Origin: Eubacterium sp.
GTDB lineage: Bacteria > Bacillota > Clostridia > Lachnospirales > Lachnospiraceae
Direction: 5' to 3'
Assembly (NCBI GenBank): GCA_020844525.1
Contig: JAJGAH010000203.1
Location: 1 to 5,327, forward strand
Length of the DNA: 5,327 nt
The notes under the pieces are model-generated. The model was not told the DNA's origin and ran no database searches. It worked only from the letters and a program-made list of their open reading frames with translations. Position numbers and translations under genes: made by a program. Numbering within the stretch: the stretch's first letter is position 1; every line of letters begins with the position of its first letter. Of this stretch, positions 5,063 to 5,327 are shown one piece after another.

Positions 5063-5327
5063 ATGGCAGACCGCATTAAAGGAATCACAATCGAGCTGGA
5101 CGGCGATACGACCAAGCTCTCCAATGCCCTGAAAGGCGTGAACAAGGAAATCCGGGATACCCAGAGTAACCTGAAGGATGTGAACAAGCTCCTGAAGATG
5201 GATCCGGGAAACGCGGATCTGCTTGCGCAGAAGCAGAAGTACCTGACCGAAGCGATCGATGCGACCAAGAAGAAGCTTTCCGAGGAGAAGGAAGCCCTCG
5301 CCCAGCTAAAGGCTGGTCCTCAGACTG
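5063..5327 (+). CDS. Phage tail tape measure protein, 5' part only
   Basis: The tape measure protein sets tail length: tail chaperones coat it while tube subunits stack around it, and it leaves the tail at infection. Only the first 88 codons are in the window. The start MADRIKGITIELDGDTTKLSNALKG is the usual opening of Bacillota siphophage tape measure proteins. A helical, coiled-coil-prone stretch follows (residues 22-80), with 'NKEIRDTQSNLKDVNKLLKMDPGN' and a Lys/Glu-rich helix. AGGAGGTGAT at 5048-5057, matching ten bases of the anti-Shine-Dalgarno sequence, precedes the ATG by 5 bases. No stop occurs before the right edge. In related phages it follows the GT frame closely; here two TA modules lie between. 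No promoter of its own is recognisable, so its expression depends on late transcription getting past the terminator at 4313-4350. Confidence 0.92.
   Translation, partial: MADRIKGITIELDGDTTKLSNALKGVNKEIRDTQSNLKDVNKLLKMDPGNADLLAQKQKYLTEAIDATKKKLSEEKEALAQLKAGPQT

Overview
The window is part of the late structural operon of a tailed phage or integrated prophage with a siphovirus-type (long, non-contractile tail) module. Near-perfect GGAGG Shine-Dalgarno sites stand before most genes. The family make-up (HK97-fold capsid, gp6-like connector, SPP1 gp16-like closure protein, HK97 gp10-like protein, phi13-type tail tube protein, G/GT tail chaperones) points to a Bacillota host. A Clostridia/Lachnospiraceae-type host is my best guess, from general familiarity with such proteins and not from any decisive marker. 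Nothing here shows whether the element is integrated: no integrase, attachment site or host gene is present.

Layout, left to right on the + strand. The C-terminal part of the major capsid protein (from before position 1 to 937) is followed by a hairpin with a T-rich tail (974-1009). Then come the head-tail connector (1027-1296), head closure protein (1309-1641), HK97 gp10-like protein (1638-2009), a probable tail terminator (2025-2351), the major tail tube protein (2353-2991) and the tail assembly chaperone G (3007-3381). A run of seven A's at 3348-3354 allows a -1 frameshift into a second frame that ends at 3548, giving a GT fusion. In this phage type the tape measure gene normally comes next. 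Here it is displaced by about 1.5 kb and begins at 5063, running off the right edge.

The displaced stretch, 3549-5062, is cargo. It holds two unrelated type II toxin-antitoxin modules in convergent orientation. TA1 (+ strand) is a RelB/DinJ-family antitoxin (3628-3942) overlapping a RelE/ParE-superfamily toxin (3929-4285), with its own sigma70-like promoter (3567-3595) and a strong intrinsic terminator (4313-4350). TA2 (- strand) is a DinJ-like antitoxin (4960-4673) overlapping a YafQ-like toxin (4680-4408) that keeps every catalytic residue of E. coli YafQ. Its promoter has consensus-like elements 17 bp apart, and the spacer carries a perfect 9-bp tandem repeat. Between the two modules, directly after the TA1 terminator, lies a short relic of a tape measure gene (4353-4391). 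It matches codons 22-34 of the intact tape measure gene mostly through synonymous differences, which suggests the cargo site was built by recombination with a related phage.

How the genes work together: the structural genes make the capsid, the neck and the tail tube, with G and GT chaperoning tube assembly on the tape measure protein. The TA modules look like morons, meaning independently expressed cargo that could stabilise a prophage or act against competing phages. Their placement creates a puzzle. TA1 ends in a terminator inside the late operon, TA2 is transcribed against late transcription, and no convincing promoter precedes the tape measure gene. Either late transcription is antiterminated or the tail operon is damaged.
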